Shown here one piece after another: positions 1 to 9,470 of a DNA stretch of 12,500 nt. The position numbers and the translations under genes are program-made. The DNA is from Penaeus vannamei. Taxonomy: Eukaryota > Arthropoda > Malacostraca > Decapoda > Penaeidae. Numbering within the stretch: the first letter of the stretch is position 1; every line of letters begins with the position of its first letter. The notes below the pieces were generated by a model. It saw only the letters and a program-made list of their open reading frames with translations. It made no database searches and had not been told where the DNA came from. Location of the stretch: positions 49,174,845-49,187,344 of the forward strand of contig NC_091550.1 of assembly GCF_042767895.1 (NCBI RefSeq), in the 5' to 3' direction.

Positions 1-765
1 GATCCTTTGCCCTTACCTTCTCCCTCCATATCCCCCATTTTCTCCTGTCCTCTCTCCTCCTTCCTTCTTTCTCTTTTCTTATTTGTCCTCTCCCTCCATT
101 TCTCCCTTTCCTGCCCCCTTTCCCTTTCCACTTCTTCCTCCTCCCCCTTCTCCTTCTCCCTCCATCCTCCTCTCTTTCCTCTTCTCTCTTCTTTTTTTCG
201 CTCTTCTTTCCCCTTCCCTCCCTTCTTCTCTTTACGTAAATCTTTCCCCTTTCCTTCCCTCCCTTTCCCTCTTTTCCTCCTCCTCCCTAATCGCCCACGT
301 TTCCTTTTCCGTCTTCCAACCTCTTTATCCCTTACCTCCTCTTCTTATCTTCCACTTTCTCCTTTCATCTCTTCCCTCTTTCCCTCCTTCCCCCCTTTTC
401 CTTACCCTCTTCTTCTCCTCCTACTCCTCCGTAATCGCAAACGCTAAATAGCGTTCCCTCTTCCCTCTTCCAATCTCCTTTCCCATCCCCCCCCCTCCTC
501 TTCTCTTTCCCCTTTCCTTTCTCCCTTCCTTCCCTCCCTTTCCCTCACCTTCCTCTCCTCCTCCTCCGTAATCGCCCATACTAAACTAAGTATAATTTTC
601 AGTCTTCTTTCCTCTCTTCCTTTTTCCTCCTTCCCATTCCCCCTCTCCTCTTCCTTTTTTTCTTCTTCTTCCTCTTCCTCTTTTTCTTCTTCTCCTTCTC
701 CTCTTCCTCTTTTTCCTCTTCTTCCTCCTCCTCCTCCATAATCGCCCATGCTAAACAGCGTCCCC
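1..765. repeat. Polypyrimidine (C/T) tract
   Basis: The plus strand is almost entirely C and T, in irregular mixtures of CCCTT, CTTCC, TCC and TTC. The main interruptions are short islands that turn out to be copies of a conserved core, annotated separately. No uniform short unit explains the tract. It keeps several long frames open simply because C/T codons include no stop. Such tracts are typical of SSR-rich crustacean DNA and can form intramolecular triplex structures; that property is inferred from composition. Confidence 0.9.
288..761 (+). repeat. Diverged ~140-170 bp tandem repeat with a TAATCGCCCA core
   Basis: Four islands follow the same layout: a run of CCT triplets, then TAATCGC, then a short tail that in the later copies reads roughly CCATGCTAAACAGCG. 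The core starts at 288, 432, 569 and 739, giving intervals of 144, 137 and 170 bp. Copy 2 has AAA for CCA after TAATCGC. Copies 2 and 4 share the extension GCTAAA(T/C)AGCGT, and copy 3 has ACTAAACTAAG. The pyrimidine spacers have diverged much more than the cores. This is best read as an old minisatellite with a long unit whose non-pyrimidine part remains visible. Confidence 0.7.
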
Positions 766-985
766 CCGCCCATTAGCAAAAGCATTCTCACAGCCGCCTC
801 CGCCCACCATCTCGCGGCTGATAAACTAATGGCGAACATGAGCCTGCGACCGTTCTCGTAATTTTCAATTTCGCTGTCTGTCTCTCTCCATTTATCTCTG
901 TGTGTGGCATCGTTTCTCTTTTAATATCTTTCCTTGTTATGGTTTCTTACGCTAATCCTCGTCTCTTGTCTCCTCTGCTTTTCTC
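766..985. other. Mixed-composition unique sequence, no gene seen
   Basis: This segment has balanced composition at its start (780-860, several CpG) and becomes T-rich toward 985. No convincing open frame, tRNA, splice pair or repeat was seen. It separates two pyrimidine tracts. Confidence 0.6.
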
Positions 986-1310
986 TTGTCTAGTTTTCTT
1001 CTCTCTTTGTCTGTCTTATTACCTTTAATCTATCCATCTATCAACCCGCTCTCTGTCGCTCTCTCACGCCCCTATTCCCCCTTATTCCCATTCACCCATT
1101 TCTCCTCCTCTTTCACTTCCATCTTCCTTTATTTATCCCGTCCCTCCTTTTTCATTTCCCTTCCCTTTTCCTTCCCCCCCACACCATCCCTCTTTCCTTC
1201 CCATTCCCCTATCCCTCCTTTTCATTCCTCCCCTTTCTCCGTTCCTCCTCCCTTCCCCTTCCCCTTCCCCTTCCCCTTCCCCTTCCCCTCCCCGCCCTCC
1301 TGCCATCAGA
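986..1310. repeat. Pyrimidine-rich tract
   Basis: C/T-rich low-complexity DNA with scattered A and G. It becomes more regular toward the right, ending in a TTCCCC hexanucleotide array. The open frame through it is compositional. Confidence 0.8.
1253..1288. repeat. (TTCCCC)6 hexanucleotide microsatellite
   Basis: Six perfect head-to-tail copies of TTCCCC. The minus strand carries six GGGG runs separated by AA, which satisfies the usual pattern for an intramolecular G-quadruplex. Whether it folds is inference. Confidence 0.95.
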
Positions 1311-1395
1311 CTCACTTACACGGCCACTTAAGATAACATCATGCGACTCGACCACTTCAGTCGCGTCGTTATCGCGCTAGAATCTCGGTTTGCCA
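1311..1395. other. Unique spacer between pyrimidine and purine tracts
   Basis: An 85-bp non-repetitive island with several CpG. It contains a small perfect inverted repeat, GCGACT at 1343-1348 and AGTCGC at 1359-1364, with a 10-nt loop. It sits exactly where the plus strand switches from pyrimidine-rich to purine-rich. No coding signal was seen. Confidence 0.6.
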
Positions 1396-1965
1396 GGTGG
1401 AGGAGGAGGAGGAAGGAAGGGAGGAAGGAAGGAAGGAGGAGGAAGGAAGGAAGGAGGAGGAGAGAGGAAAGGAAGAGGGAGGAAGGAAGGAAGGAGGAGG
1501 AGAAGAGGAGACGGCGGAGGAAGGAAGGAAGGAAGGGAGGAGGAAGGAAAGGAGGGGGAGGAGGAGAAGGAGGAGGAAAGGAAGGAAGGAAGGAAGAGGA
1601 AGGGGGGGGAGGAGGAAGGAGGAGGGAGGGAGGAGAAGGGAAGGAGGAGGAGGGGGAGGAGGAGGAGGAGGAGGAAGGAGGAGGAAGAAGGAGGAGGAAG
1701 GGAGAAGGAGGAGGAAGGAGGTGGAGAGGAAGGAAGGAGGAAGAAGGGAAGAAGAAGAAGGGAAGGAAGGAAAGAAGGGAAGGAAGGAAGGAAGAAGAAG
1801 AAGAAGAAGGAAGAAGGTGAAGAAGAAGAAGAAGGTTGAGGAAGGAGTGGGAAAGAGAAAGGAGAAGCGGAGGAGGAGGGAGGGGAAAAGGAGGAGCAGC
1901 AATAATAATAGTATAGGAAGAGAAGATGAAGGAAACGAAGAAAAGGAGGGAAATTAAGACAATCG
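1396..1965. repeat. Near-pure purine tract (GGA/GGAA/GAA)
   Basis: About 570 bp in which the plus strand is almost all G and A, with very few C or T. It is built from AGG, GGAA and GAA units in irregular order, going from GGA-rich on the left to GAA-rich around 1795-1835. The right edge (1895-1955) degrades into GCA, ATA and GAA. Stop-free frames on both strands (Glu/Gly/Arg/Lys one way, Ser/Leu/Phe/Pro the other) are artefacts of composition. Confidence 0.93.
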
Positions 1966-2048
1966 GCAAATACCTTTCCAGAAAAAAATATTGATATCCG
2001 ATCATATTTTATTCGTCACATAATCCGTCATGGAAACCTCAGAGGGGG

Positions 2049-2056
2049 TATAAATA
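2049..2056 (+). promoter_or_regulatory. TATA-box-like octamer TATAAATA
   Basis: A perfect TATAAATA octamer with G runs on both sides (GGGGG before, G12 after), the GC-rich flank typical of core TATA boxes. A weak initiator-like TCAATG lies about 24 bp downstream (2072-2077), slightly closer than usual. No downstream gene can be recognised, so this may be chance. Confidence 0.15.
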
Positions 2057-2068
2057 GGGGGGGGGGGG
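2057..2068. repeat. G12 homopolymer
   Basis: Twelve consecutive G residues follow the TATA-like octamer directly. A second G12 run occurs at 9193-9204. Long G runs are unstable in replication and sequencing, so the length is uncertain. Confidence 0.9.
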
Positions 2069-2126
2069 AGGTCAATGCTAAATAAGGCTTAGTTGAGACA
2101 GAGGATTTTATAAAACAGATGATACA

Positions 2127-2189
2127 GGTGGTGTAGGTGGTGCAGGTGGTGCAGGTGGTGTAGGTGGTAACGGTGGTGTAGGTGGTGAA
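2127..2189 (+). repeat. 9-bp minisatellite, seven GGTGGTGYA units
   Basis: Seven units of 9 bp: GGTGGTGTA, GGTGGTGCA twice, GGTGGTGTA, GGTGGTAAC, GGTGGTGTA, GGTGGTGAA. Read in phase on the plus strand it gives Gly-Gly-X repeats (X = Val, Ala, Asn or Glu) and hits a stop right after the last unit; the same frame has a stop about 30 bp upstream and no start codon. The opposite strand gives Thr-Thr-X repeats. It is therefore treated as a minisatellite and not a glycine-rich protein exon. Confidence 0.9.
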
Positions 2190-3880
<1,691 letters not shown>

Positions 3881-4050
3881 GGGATTATGTTCCCTTTGTC
3901 CTTGCCCGGTGGTAAAAAAGGAGGGAAATTTATTGTCCTTCATAAAAAAAGAATGGCTGTGACTGCTATCAGACCGTTGTAAACTTTCAATCGAACACAA
4001 AATCGACTTTTTTTATTAATACAAAACAATTTCTGAGCATAAAGAGAAAC
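3881..4050. other. AT-leaning unique sequence
   Basis: A short transitional segment between the CpG-dense block and the C/T-rich tract. It contains short A and T runs and no open frame, RNA gene or repeat that I can support. Confidence 0.5.
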
Positions 4051-4832
4051 CCCCCACCCCACCCCGGGCACGCCCCACAACCCTATTCCCTCCCCGTGTA
4101 CCCTTTCCCTGCCCTCCCTTCCTCTGTTGAAAAGTCCTATGCATCCCTCCCCCGCCTTTCCCTTCCACGCCTCTCTGTCCCCCACGCCATCCACAACTCG
4201 CGCCACGCTCTCCCCGAGTCCCATCATCCCAAAAGAACACTTCGCTTCCCTCTTCACCCTCACACGCACCCTTAAAACCCCTCGCCCTCGATTAAGCGCC
4301 CTCAATCGCCCTTCTTCCCCGGCGCCTTTCCCCTCACGCTTCCTCGCCTCCTGGCCGCCATCCCGCCCTCCACAGACACGCCGTGGCAGCCTCCGGCCAC
4401 GCCCATCTCCGCCCACCAGGCCTCCTCTCATCCAACGCCGCTCTCCCCCTTCCCCTTCCCCCCTGCCCCTTTCCCCTCAAGCCGGCCCGCCACGCTACGG
4501 TGTCGCCATGCCAACCTTCAACCACGCCTCGGCTTTGCTTCTCCCTTCCCATCACCGTCATCACCCCCGCCTTCCCCTCTCCCTGCTACCCCAGTCCTTC
4601 TCTTCTCCCCCTTCCCCCCTTTTCTTAGCTTTCCCCTCCCCTCTCCTCCAACTCCTCACCCTTTCCCTCTACTTCTCCCTATTCCCTCCTTTTCCCTTAC
4701 CTTCCCTTCGCTTTCTCTCCCGATCCCACCCTGCCAATCCCCCCATCTCCCTCACCCTCGTTCTCCCTCACCCTCGTTCTCCCTCTCACTCCCTCCCCTC
4801 TCTCCCTCCTCCTCCTCCCCGCCCGCGCTGCT
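4051..4832. repeat. C/T-rich tract with scattered CpG
   Basis: Strongly C-biased pyrimidine-rich DNA. Unlike the other Y tracts it keeps many G and A positions and CpG between 4120 and 4530, and becomes purer C/T after 4560. A 235-codon plus-strand frame (Pro/Ser/Leu-rich) runs through it, but there are no recognisable domains and the composition follows the DNA bias, so it is not called as a gene. Confidence 0.7.
4746..4785. repeat. 16-bp tandem duplication (2.5 copies)
   Basis: TCTCCCTCACCCTCGT occurs twice in perfect tandem (4746-4761, 4762-4777), followed by 8 bp of a third copy. This is a recent local duplication inside the C/T tract. Confidence 0.9.
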
Positions 4833-4925
4833 AAACCGCCCAAACTTGACCGGCGAGGAACAGGCGTTGAGTCAAGCGCCCGAATCGGAACTGTGAGGTT
4901 TACATGCGGTCGCGACGAGTGAAAA
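4833..4925. other. Unique spacer at a pyrimidine-to-purine switch
   Basis: About 90 bp of balanced, CpG-containing DNA between a pyrimidine-rich left flank and a purine-rich right flank. It holds two nested short inverted repeats: TAAACC 4832-4837 with GGTTTA 4897-4902, and CTTGAC 4845-4850 with GTCAAG 4871-4876. No coding signal. Confidence 0.5.
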
Positions 4926-4960
4926 ATGAGCGGGAGAGATGGGGAGGGGGGAGGAAAGGG

Positions 4961-5460
4961 GTGGGGATAGAGAGGAAGGGAGGGGGAAAAGACTGTGGAG
5001 ACGGTAGGAGGAAGGGAGGAAAGGGTGGGGATTGAAGAGGAAGGGGAGGGAAGGGTGGCGATGAGAGGAGGGAAAGGGTGGAGGGAATAGAGAGGAAGGG
5101 AGGGAAGAAAGAGGGTGGGGATAGAGGAAGGGAGGGGAAAGAAATTGGGGACTGAGGAAGGAAGGGAGGAAGGGGTGGCGATGAGAGGAAGAGAGGAAGA
5201 AGGGTGGAGATAGAAGGGGAGGGAAAGGGTGAGTTAGAGGAAGGGAGGAAGGTGAGGATAGAGGAAAGGGGGATGGGAGGGATAGAGAGGAAGGGAGGGG
5301 AAAGAGTGAGGGATAGGAGGAAGGAGGGAAAGGGGTGGAGATAGAAGGAAGGAAGGGAGGGAAAAGGGGGTGGGGATAGAGAGGAAGGGATGGAAGGGGT
5401 GGGGATAGGTAGAGGAAGGGAGGGGAAGAGGTGGAGGTAGAGAGGAAGGGAGGGGAAAGG
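4961..5460. repeat. ~30-bp purine-rich minisatellite, about 16 units
   Basis: Units begin with GTGGGGATAG or variants (GTGGAGATAG, GTGGCGATGAG, GTGAGGATAG) and continue as GAGGAAGGGAGGGGAAAGG. Unit starts can be followed at 4961, 4995, 5025, 5055, 5078, 5115, 5145, 5175, 5204, 5229, 5252, about 5272, 5306, 5335, 5370, 5399 and 5431, a mean spacing near 30 bp. The variant GTGGCGATGAGAGGA appears at 5055 and 5175, suggesting a higher-order period of 120 bp. Confidence 0.8.
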
Positions 5461-5673
5461 GAGGCAGAGGTAGGGGAGGGGACAGGGAGGTGGGGAGGGG
5501 AGGGGAGGGAGACAAGGAGGTAAGGAGATAGACAGGAGGGAAAGGGACAGAGGTAGGGGGAGGGAAGGGGAAAGAGAGGAAGAGGTAGGGGATGGGAGGG
5601 AAGGAAAAGGAGGTGGAGAATAGAGGAGGGAGGGGAAAAGGAGAGAAGGGAAGGGAGAGGAGAGGAAGAAGGG

Positions 5674-5767
5674 GAAGGTAAGGAGGGGAGGGAGAAGGGG
5701 AGAAGGTAAGGAGGGGGAGGGAGAAGGGAGAAGGTAAGGGAGGGAGAGGAGAAGGAGGAGAGGGTAA
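5674..5767. repeat. 28-bp minisatellite, three units plus a remnant
   Basis: GAAGGTAAG starts at 5674, 5702 and 5730, exactly 28 bp apart, each followed by a GGAGGG(G)AGGGAGAA-type tail. A degenerate fourth GGTAA lies at 5763-5767. This array differs in sequence and period from the 30-bp array to its left. Confidence 0.85.
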
Positions 5768-6090
5768 TGGAGAGAAGGGATAAAGAAGAGGGAAGAGGTA
5801 GGGGAGGGGAGGGGGGAAAGGGAGAGAGGGGGGGAGAAAGAGGGCAATAGAAGAGAGAGGGTACAAAGGGGAGATGTGGGGACGAGGAAGAGAGAGCGAG
5901 GAAGGAGGGGGAGAAAAAGGGAAAAAGGGAAAAAGGGGTAGAGAGGGAAAAGAAGTCCGGGAAGGGAGAGGCAAAAAAATAAATAAGAGAAAACTGGAAG
6001 AAAGGTACAGAAGAAGAACAGAGGTCGGGGATTCGGGACTGGTCGAGGGGGGGAAGGGGGAGGGGAGGGGGGATCTCATGGGTATAAGGG

Positions 6091-6464
6091 ATAAGGGAGG
6101 AATAAACCGCTCACCGGCCGCACATACTACACACAATTTCAGAAGGCTTCCGCAGTGCAGCAAGCTCAACTAAAGCCCCTTACAGGATGCCGAAGCTATT
6201 TGCAACCCAACCGCACAAAAAGGCTTTACCTTGCCCATGCTGTAACATGAGGACAAGAAGCGAGCAGATGACGGCGAAGGCAGCAAAACGAAGGCGACGA
6301 CATTTTGGCGTTGAAAAATGAAATACTGAGGCCGATGGGCATGATGCTAACAAACACAGAATACGAGCAACGAAACAAACACGCAAAAACAATTGAGCAA
6401 ACGCAACCATTTCCCAACGTTACCCAAAGTTACAAAGAATCTCGTAGTAACAGGTAGTAAGTAG
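6091..6464. other. Unique island, no gene established
   Basis: About 370 bp of normal-complexity sequence between two repeat tracts. The minus strand has an open frame of 76 codons (6410 to 6180) starting with Met and rich in Leu, Cys, Val and Ala, superficially like a membrane or signal segment. I recognise no family, a second overlapping minus-strand frame exists, and no splice or start context supports it. Left as unassigned unique sequence. Confidence 0.5.
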
Positions 6465-7075
6465 CTCTCTCTCCCCTTCCCACCCCTCTGACTCGACTCC
6501 TCTACCCCTCCCTCCCTCCCTCTCCCTCTATCCCTCTATCCCTCTCTGACCCTCCTACCCCTTCCCTAAACTCTTGCCCCGCCCCTCCTCCTTCAAACCC
6601 TCCCCAACAGACCTTCTCCTTCCCTCCCTCCCTCCTTCTCTCCTTCCCTCCTTCTCTCCCTCCCACCTTCTCTCCCTCCCTCTCTCCCTCACTCCTCCCT
6701 TCTCCTTTCCTCCTTCTCTCCTCCTCTCCCTTCTCCTTCCCTCCTTCTCTCCCCTCCACTGGGGGCCAAGAACAGAAAGAACAGGATCACTTCTCCTTCC
6801 CTCCTCCTCTCCCTCCCTCCCCTTCTCTTCCCCTCCCTTCTCTCCCTCCCTCCCCCTTCTCCCTCCCTCCCCTTCTCCTTCCCTCCTTCTCTCCCTCCTC
6901 CCCTTCTCCTACCCTCCTTCTCTCCCTCCCTCCCCTTCTCCTTCCCTCCTTCTCTCCCTCCCCTCCCTCCCCTTCTCCTTCCCTCCTTCTCTCCTCCCTC
7001 CACCCTTCTCTCCCTCCCTCCCCTTCTCCTTCCCTCCTCCTCTCCCTCCCTCCCCTTCTCCCTCCCTCCACAGGG
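6465..7075. repeat. Pyrimidine tract with ~32-bp CCTTCTCC units
   Basis: C/T-rich DNA made of CCTTCTCCTTCCCTCCTTCT units followed by CTCCC runs. In the clearest part, unit starts fall at 6871, 6902, 6934, 6971 and 7022. The tract is broken once by the non-pyrimidine core at 6757-6789. Open frames through it are compositional. Confidence 0.85.
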
Positions 7076-7101
7076 CCAAAGAACAAGAAAGAACAGGATC
7101 A
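6757..7101 (+). repeat. Duplicated 33-34 bp core, ~311 bp apart
   Basis: A purine/mixed core at 6757-6789 (CCACTGGGGGCC, then AAGAACAGAAAGAACAGG, then ATCA) recurs at 7068-7101 with three small differences (CCACAGGGCCAAAGAAC, then AAGAAAGAACAGGATCA). Between the two lies only C/T repeat. The arrangement implies that a unit of about 311 bp, pyrimidine array plus core, was duplicated. After the second copy the sequence continues into unique DNA, whereas after the first it returns to C/T repeat. Confidence 0.85.
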
Positions 7102-7225
7102 TCGCATGCGGCACTGGCGTTATCTTGACTCGGTTCCGCACGCGACGCCGATCTGAACCGACCCGGTGCTGTACCGGTCCAAGACCAATTGTGGTCCTCG
7201 CCTCTGGGTACTGGACCGCGCCCCT
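7102..7225. other. Unique CpG-containing spacer
   Basis: About 120 bp of balanced sequence between two pyrimidine arrays. It contains the inverted repeat GACCA 7183-7187 / TGGTC 7192-7196 with a 4-nt loop. No coding, tRNA or other signal was found. Confidence 0.5.
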
Positions 7226-7950
7226 CCTCTCCCCGCACTCTACTCTAGTACCTATTTCCAATCTACTTTTCTTCCCCATCCTTATTGTGTCCTCCGTCTT
7301 CTCCCTCAAATTCTAATGTACTCACTGGCCCCATCACTAACTATTCTCCTTCTCCACCTCCATCTCCGCTTTCCTATTCCTCCTCCCTCTCTTCTTTCCA
7401 CTTCCCCCCTGCCACTGCCCTCACGCCTTCCCTCTCCCCTTCCCTCTTTGCTTTCTACTACCCAGTTCCCCTCCTTGTCTCTCCCTTTTCCCCTCTCTTC
7501 TTTCTACTTCCCCCTACCGTTCTTCCTTCCTTCTCCCCTTCCCTCTCCTCTTTCCACTACCCCCTACCCCCTCGCCTCCTCCTTCCTTCTCCCCTTCCCT
7601 CTCCTCTTTCCACTACCCCCTACCCCTTCTCCTTCCTTCACCCCTTCCCTCTCCTCTTCCCACTACCCCCAACCCCTCTTCCTTCCTTCTCCCCTTCCCT
7701 CTACTCTTTCCACAACCCCTTACCTCTCCTCCTTTCTTCTCCTCTTCCCTCTCCTCTTTCCTCTTCCCCCTACCCCTCCTCCTTCCTTCCTTCTCCCCTT
7801 CCCTCTCCTCTTTCCACAACCCCTTACCTCCCCTCTTCCTTCCTTCTCCCCTTCCCTCTACTCTTTCCACAACCCCTTACCTCTCCTCCTTTCTTCTCCT
7901 CTTCCCTCTCCTCTTTCCACTACCCCCTACCCCTCCTCCTTCCCTGCTTT
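7226..7950. repeat. ~50-bp pyrimidine minisatellite, about 8-11 units
   Basis: Units begin CTCCCCTTCCCTCT(C/A)CTC, continue TTTCCAC(T/A)ACCCC, and end CTCCTTCCTT. Clear starts lie at 7533, 7589, 7639, 7689, 7739, 7793, 7846 and 7896; more diverged units are visible at about 7380, 7434 and 7480. Neighbouring spacings are 50-56 bp. Units with CACAACCCCTTACC and units with CACTACCCCCTACC alternate in an order that repeats every 157 bp at the right end. The array stops at about 7946. Confidence 0.88.
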
Positions 7951-8099
7951 GCTTTCGAATTCATCATCTTGTACTCATTCATTTTACGATAACACACAGC
8001 TCTGAATTAAGCGTACATTAGAGTACACATTACTCATAGTAAATACACATGCCCATGTTCATGCACACTTGGATTTAGGCGCAGAAAAGCATACAAAAG
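7951..8099. other. AT-leaning unique sequence
   Basis: About 150 bp of ordinary sequence between the 50-bp array and the next purine tract. It includes GTACATTAGAGTACAC, a short imperfect palindrome, at about 8011-8026. No gene signal. Confidence 0.5.
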
Positions 8100-8492
8100 G
8101 AGATGGAAGGCGGAAGAGAGAAAAGAGAGGGAAGGGGGCGAGAGGGAAGGAGAAGGAGAAGGAGAGGGGAAAAGGGAAAGGGGAGAGGGAAGGAGAGGGG
8201 GAGGGAGAGGGGGAAAGAGTGACGGAAAGGAAGAGAGAGAGGAAAAGGGAAAAGGAAAGGGAAGGGAAGAACTTGAAAAGGGAGGAGACATAGGGAGAGG
8301 GAAGGAGGAAGAGAGAGAAAGGGAAAGAGGGGGAGAGGGAGAAGGGAAAGGGAGAGAGGGAAAGAGTGACGGAAAGGAAGAGAGAGAGAGAAAAAGAGAG
8401 AGAGAGAGAAGGGAGGAAGGGAGCAGAGGAAAGAGAGAGAGAGAGTAAAAGAGAGAGAGAGAGATGAGAGAGAGAGAGATGAGAGAGAGCGA

Positions 8493-8533
<41 letters not shown>

Positions 8534-8572
8534 AAGAGAGAGGGCGATGAAGAGGGAGAAGAAAAGATTTAG
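8100..8572. repeat. Purine tract (GGGA/GGAA to GA-rich) with an internal duplication
   Basis: Plus-strand purine-rich DNA that grades from GGAGAAGG-type sequence on the left into near-pure GA dinucleotides on the right. Near 8450-8510, GAT interruptions occur every 16-18 bp (GATGAGAGAGAGA). A 31-bp block starting GGGAAAGAGTGACGG is present at 8211-8241 and again at 8358-8388, exactly 147 bp apart, inside similar flanks. Confidence 0.88.
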
Positions 8573-8776
8573 AAAAGCAAATCGAAGAGGGAAAAAAAGA
8601 CAACATGTCTGTCTTTGAACAACCTGCAGTCGTTGCAAGGTCGTGTCTTCGAGTCGTTTTCTTCGAGACGAAAGAAGAGAAAAGAAAAAAAATCCGATAA
8701 AAACGTTGCCAGTAAATTCCCTTTCCTTCCCCGAAAACACAAGTCCGCCGATTATTTCCCCTCTTCTGTCGGTCAA
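8573..8776. other. Unique sequence between purine and pyrimidine tracts
   Basis: About 200 bp of mixed sequence marking a switch from purine-rich to pyrimidine-rich plus strand. It holds a short direct repeat CTTCGAG (within 8640-8670). No coding evidence. Confidence 0.5.
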
Positions 8777-8904
8777 TTTTCCTCCGTTGTTTTCCTTTTC
8801 TCTCTTCTTCTTCTTCACTCTCTCTTTCTGGGTAACTTTTCCTCCGTTGCTTTCCTTTTCTCTCTTCTTCTTCTTCTCTCTCTGGGTCACTTTTCCTCCG
8901 TTGT

Positions 8905-8910
<6 letters not shown>
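8777..8910. repeat. 54/60-bp tandem repeat, about 2.4 copies
   Basis: TTTTCCTCCGTTG starts at 8777, 8837 and 8891. The first unit is 60 bp and the second 54 bp; the difference is 6 bp of CT-type sequence (CACTCTCTCTTTCTGGG against CTCTCTCTGGG). Each full unit ends GGGTAAC or GGGTCAC. The third copy breaks off after about 20 bp into the CT microsatellite. Confidence 0.9.
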
Positions 8911-9192
<282 letters not shown>

Positions 9193-9204
9193 GGGGGGGG
9201 GGGG
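9193..9204. repeat. G12 homopolymer
   Basis: Twelve consecutive G residues, the same length as the run at 2057-2068. The surrounding sequence is unrelated. Confidence 0.9.
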
Positions 9205-9470
9205 TTGATGGGTTGTTACATGCTACCACTCACGGCCATTGCTACGGCCAAATCACCGCTAATAAAACCTGTAATTCCATCCCTAACAAATAAATATCTT
9301 AAAACATTCACCAAAAACCTAAAAAACATAACAAATGAAAGTGAAAAGACAAAACAAATCCACACCTTCTCAGCCACCTTCATACCCTCCCCCACCCCCT
9401 CCCCCCAGCCCAACCCGCCCTATCCCACCCCCTCATCCAACCCCCAACTCATCCAGTCACAGACACACAA
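9205..9470. other. A/C-rich unique sequence
   Basis: A stretch strongly biased to A and C on the plus strand, with CCCC-rich clusters at 9385-9450 and A-rich clusters at 9290-9360. A 115-codon Thr/Pro/Lys-rich plus-strand frame (9205-9552) runs through it and into the A28 run. It has no recognisable domain and is not called. Confidence 0.5.

Larger units (their letters stand above)
1966..2126. other. Ordinary sequence with a TATA-like box and a G run
   Basis: An AT-richer stretch of mixed sequence between the purine tract and the 9-bp minisatellite. It contains TATAAATA, a G12 run and the left end of a possible inverted-repeat element. No open frame of interest. Confidence 0.5.
4926..6090. 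repeat. Purine-rich (G/A) tract of minisatellite origin
   Basis: More than 1.1 kb in which the plus strand is overwhelmingly G and A, with T mostly in GATAG and GGTAG motifs. Two ordered arrays sit within it (30-bp and 28-bp units, listed separately). 5461-5673 and 5768-6060 are less ordered GGGA/GGAA mixtures. Minus-strand frames over 300 codons long (Ser/Pro/Leu/Phe) span it as composition artefacts. Confidence 0.92.

Noticed and set aside
288..761. CRISPR-like regular repeats
   Set aside because: Spacing is 137-170 bp, spacers are low-complexity C/T, and the setting is eukaryotic.
1328..2005. 225-codon minus-strand frame and several plus-strand frames
   Set aside because: Near-pure purine/pyrimidine DNA cannot form most stop codons; no domain is visible.
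2127..2189. Glycine-rich Gly-Gly-X peptide
   Set aside because: Stops lie just up- and downstream in frame with no start codon; a 9-bp minisatellite is enough to explain it.
4127..4834. 235-codon Pro/Ser-rich plus-strand frame
   Set aside because: It lies in a C/T-biased tract, has other open frames across it on both strands, and shows no recognisable domain or splice context.
4900..6169. Minus-strand open frames of more than 300 codons through the purine tract
   Set aside because: They read as Ser/Pro/Leu/Phe runs dictated by C/T-only codons, two overlapping frames are open at once, and the DNA is a 30-bp/28-bp minisatellite.
6180..6410. 76-codon hydrophobic minus-strand frame that looks like a small secreted or membrane peptide
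   Set aside because: A competing overlapping frame exists, no family is recognised, and start context and conservation are unknown. Kept only as a note on the unique island.
7166..8005. Plus-strand 279- and 235-codon frames
   Set aside because: Both overlap in different frames across the ~50-bp pyrimidine array; composition explains the lack of stops.
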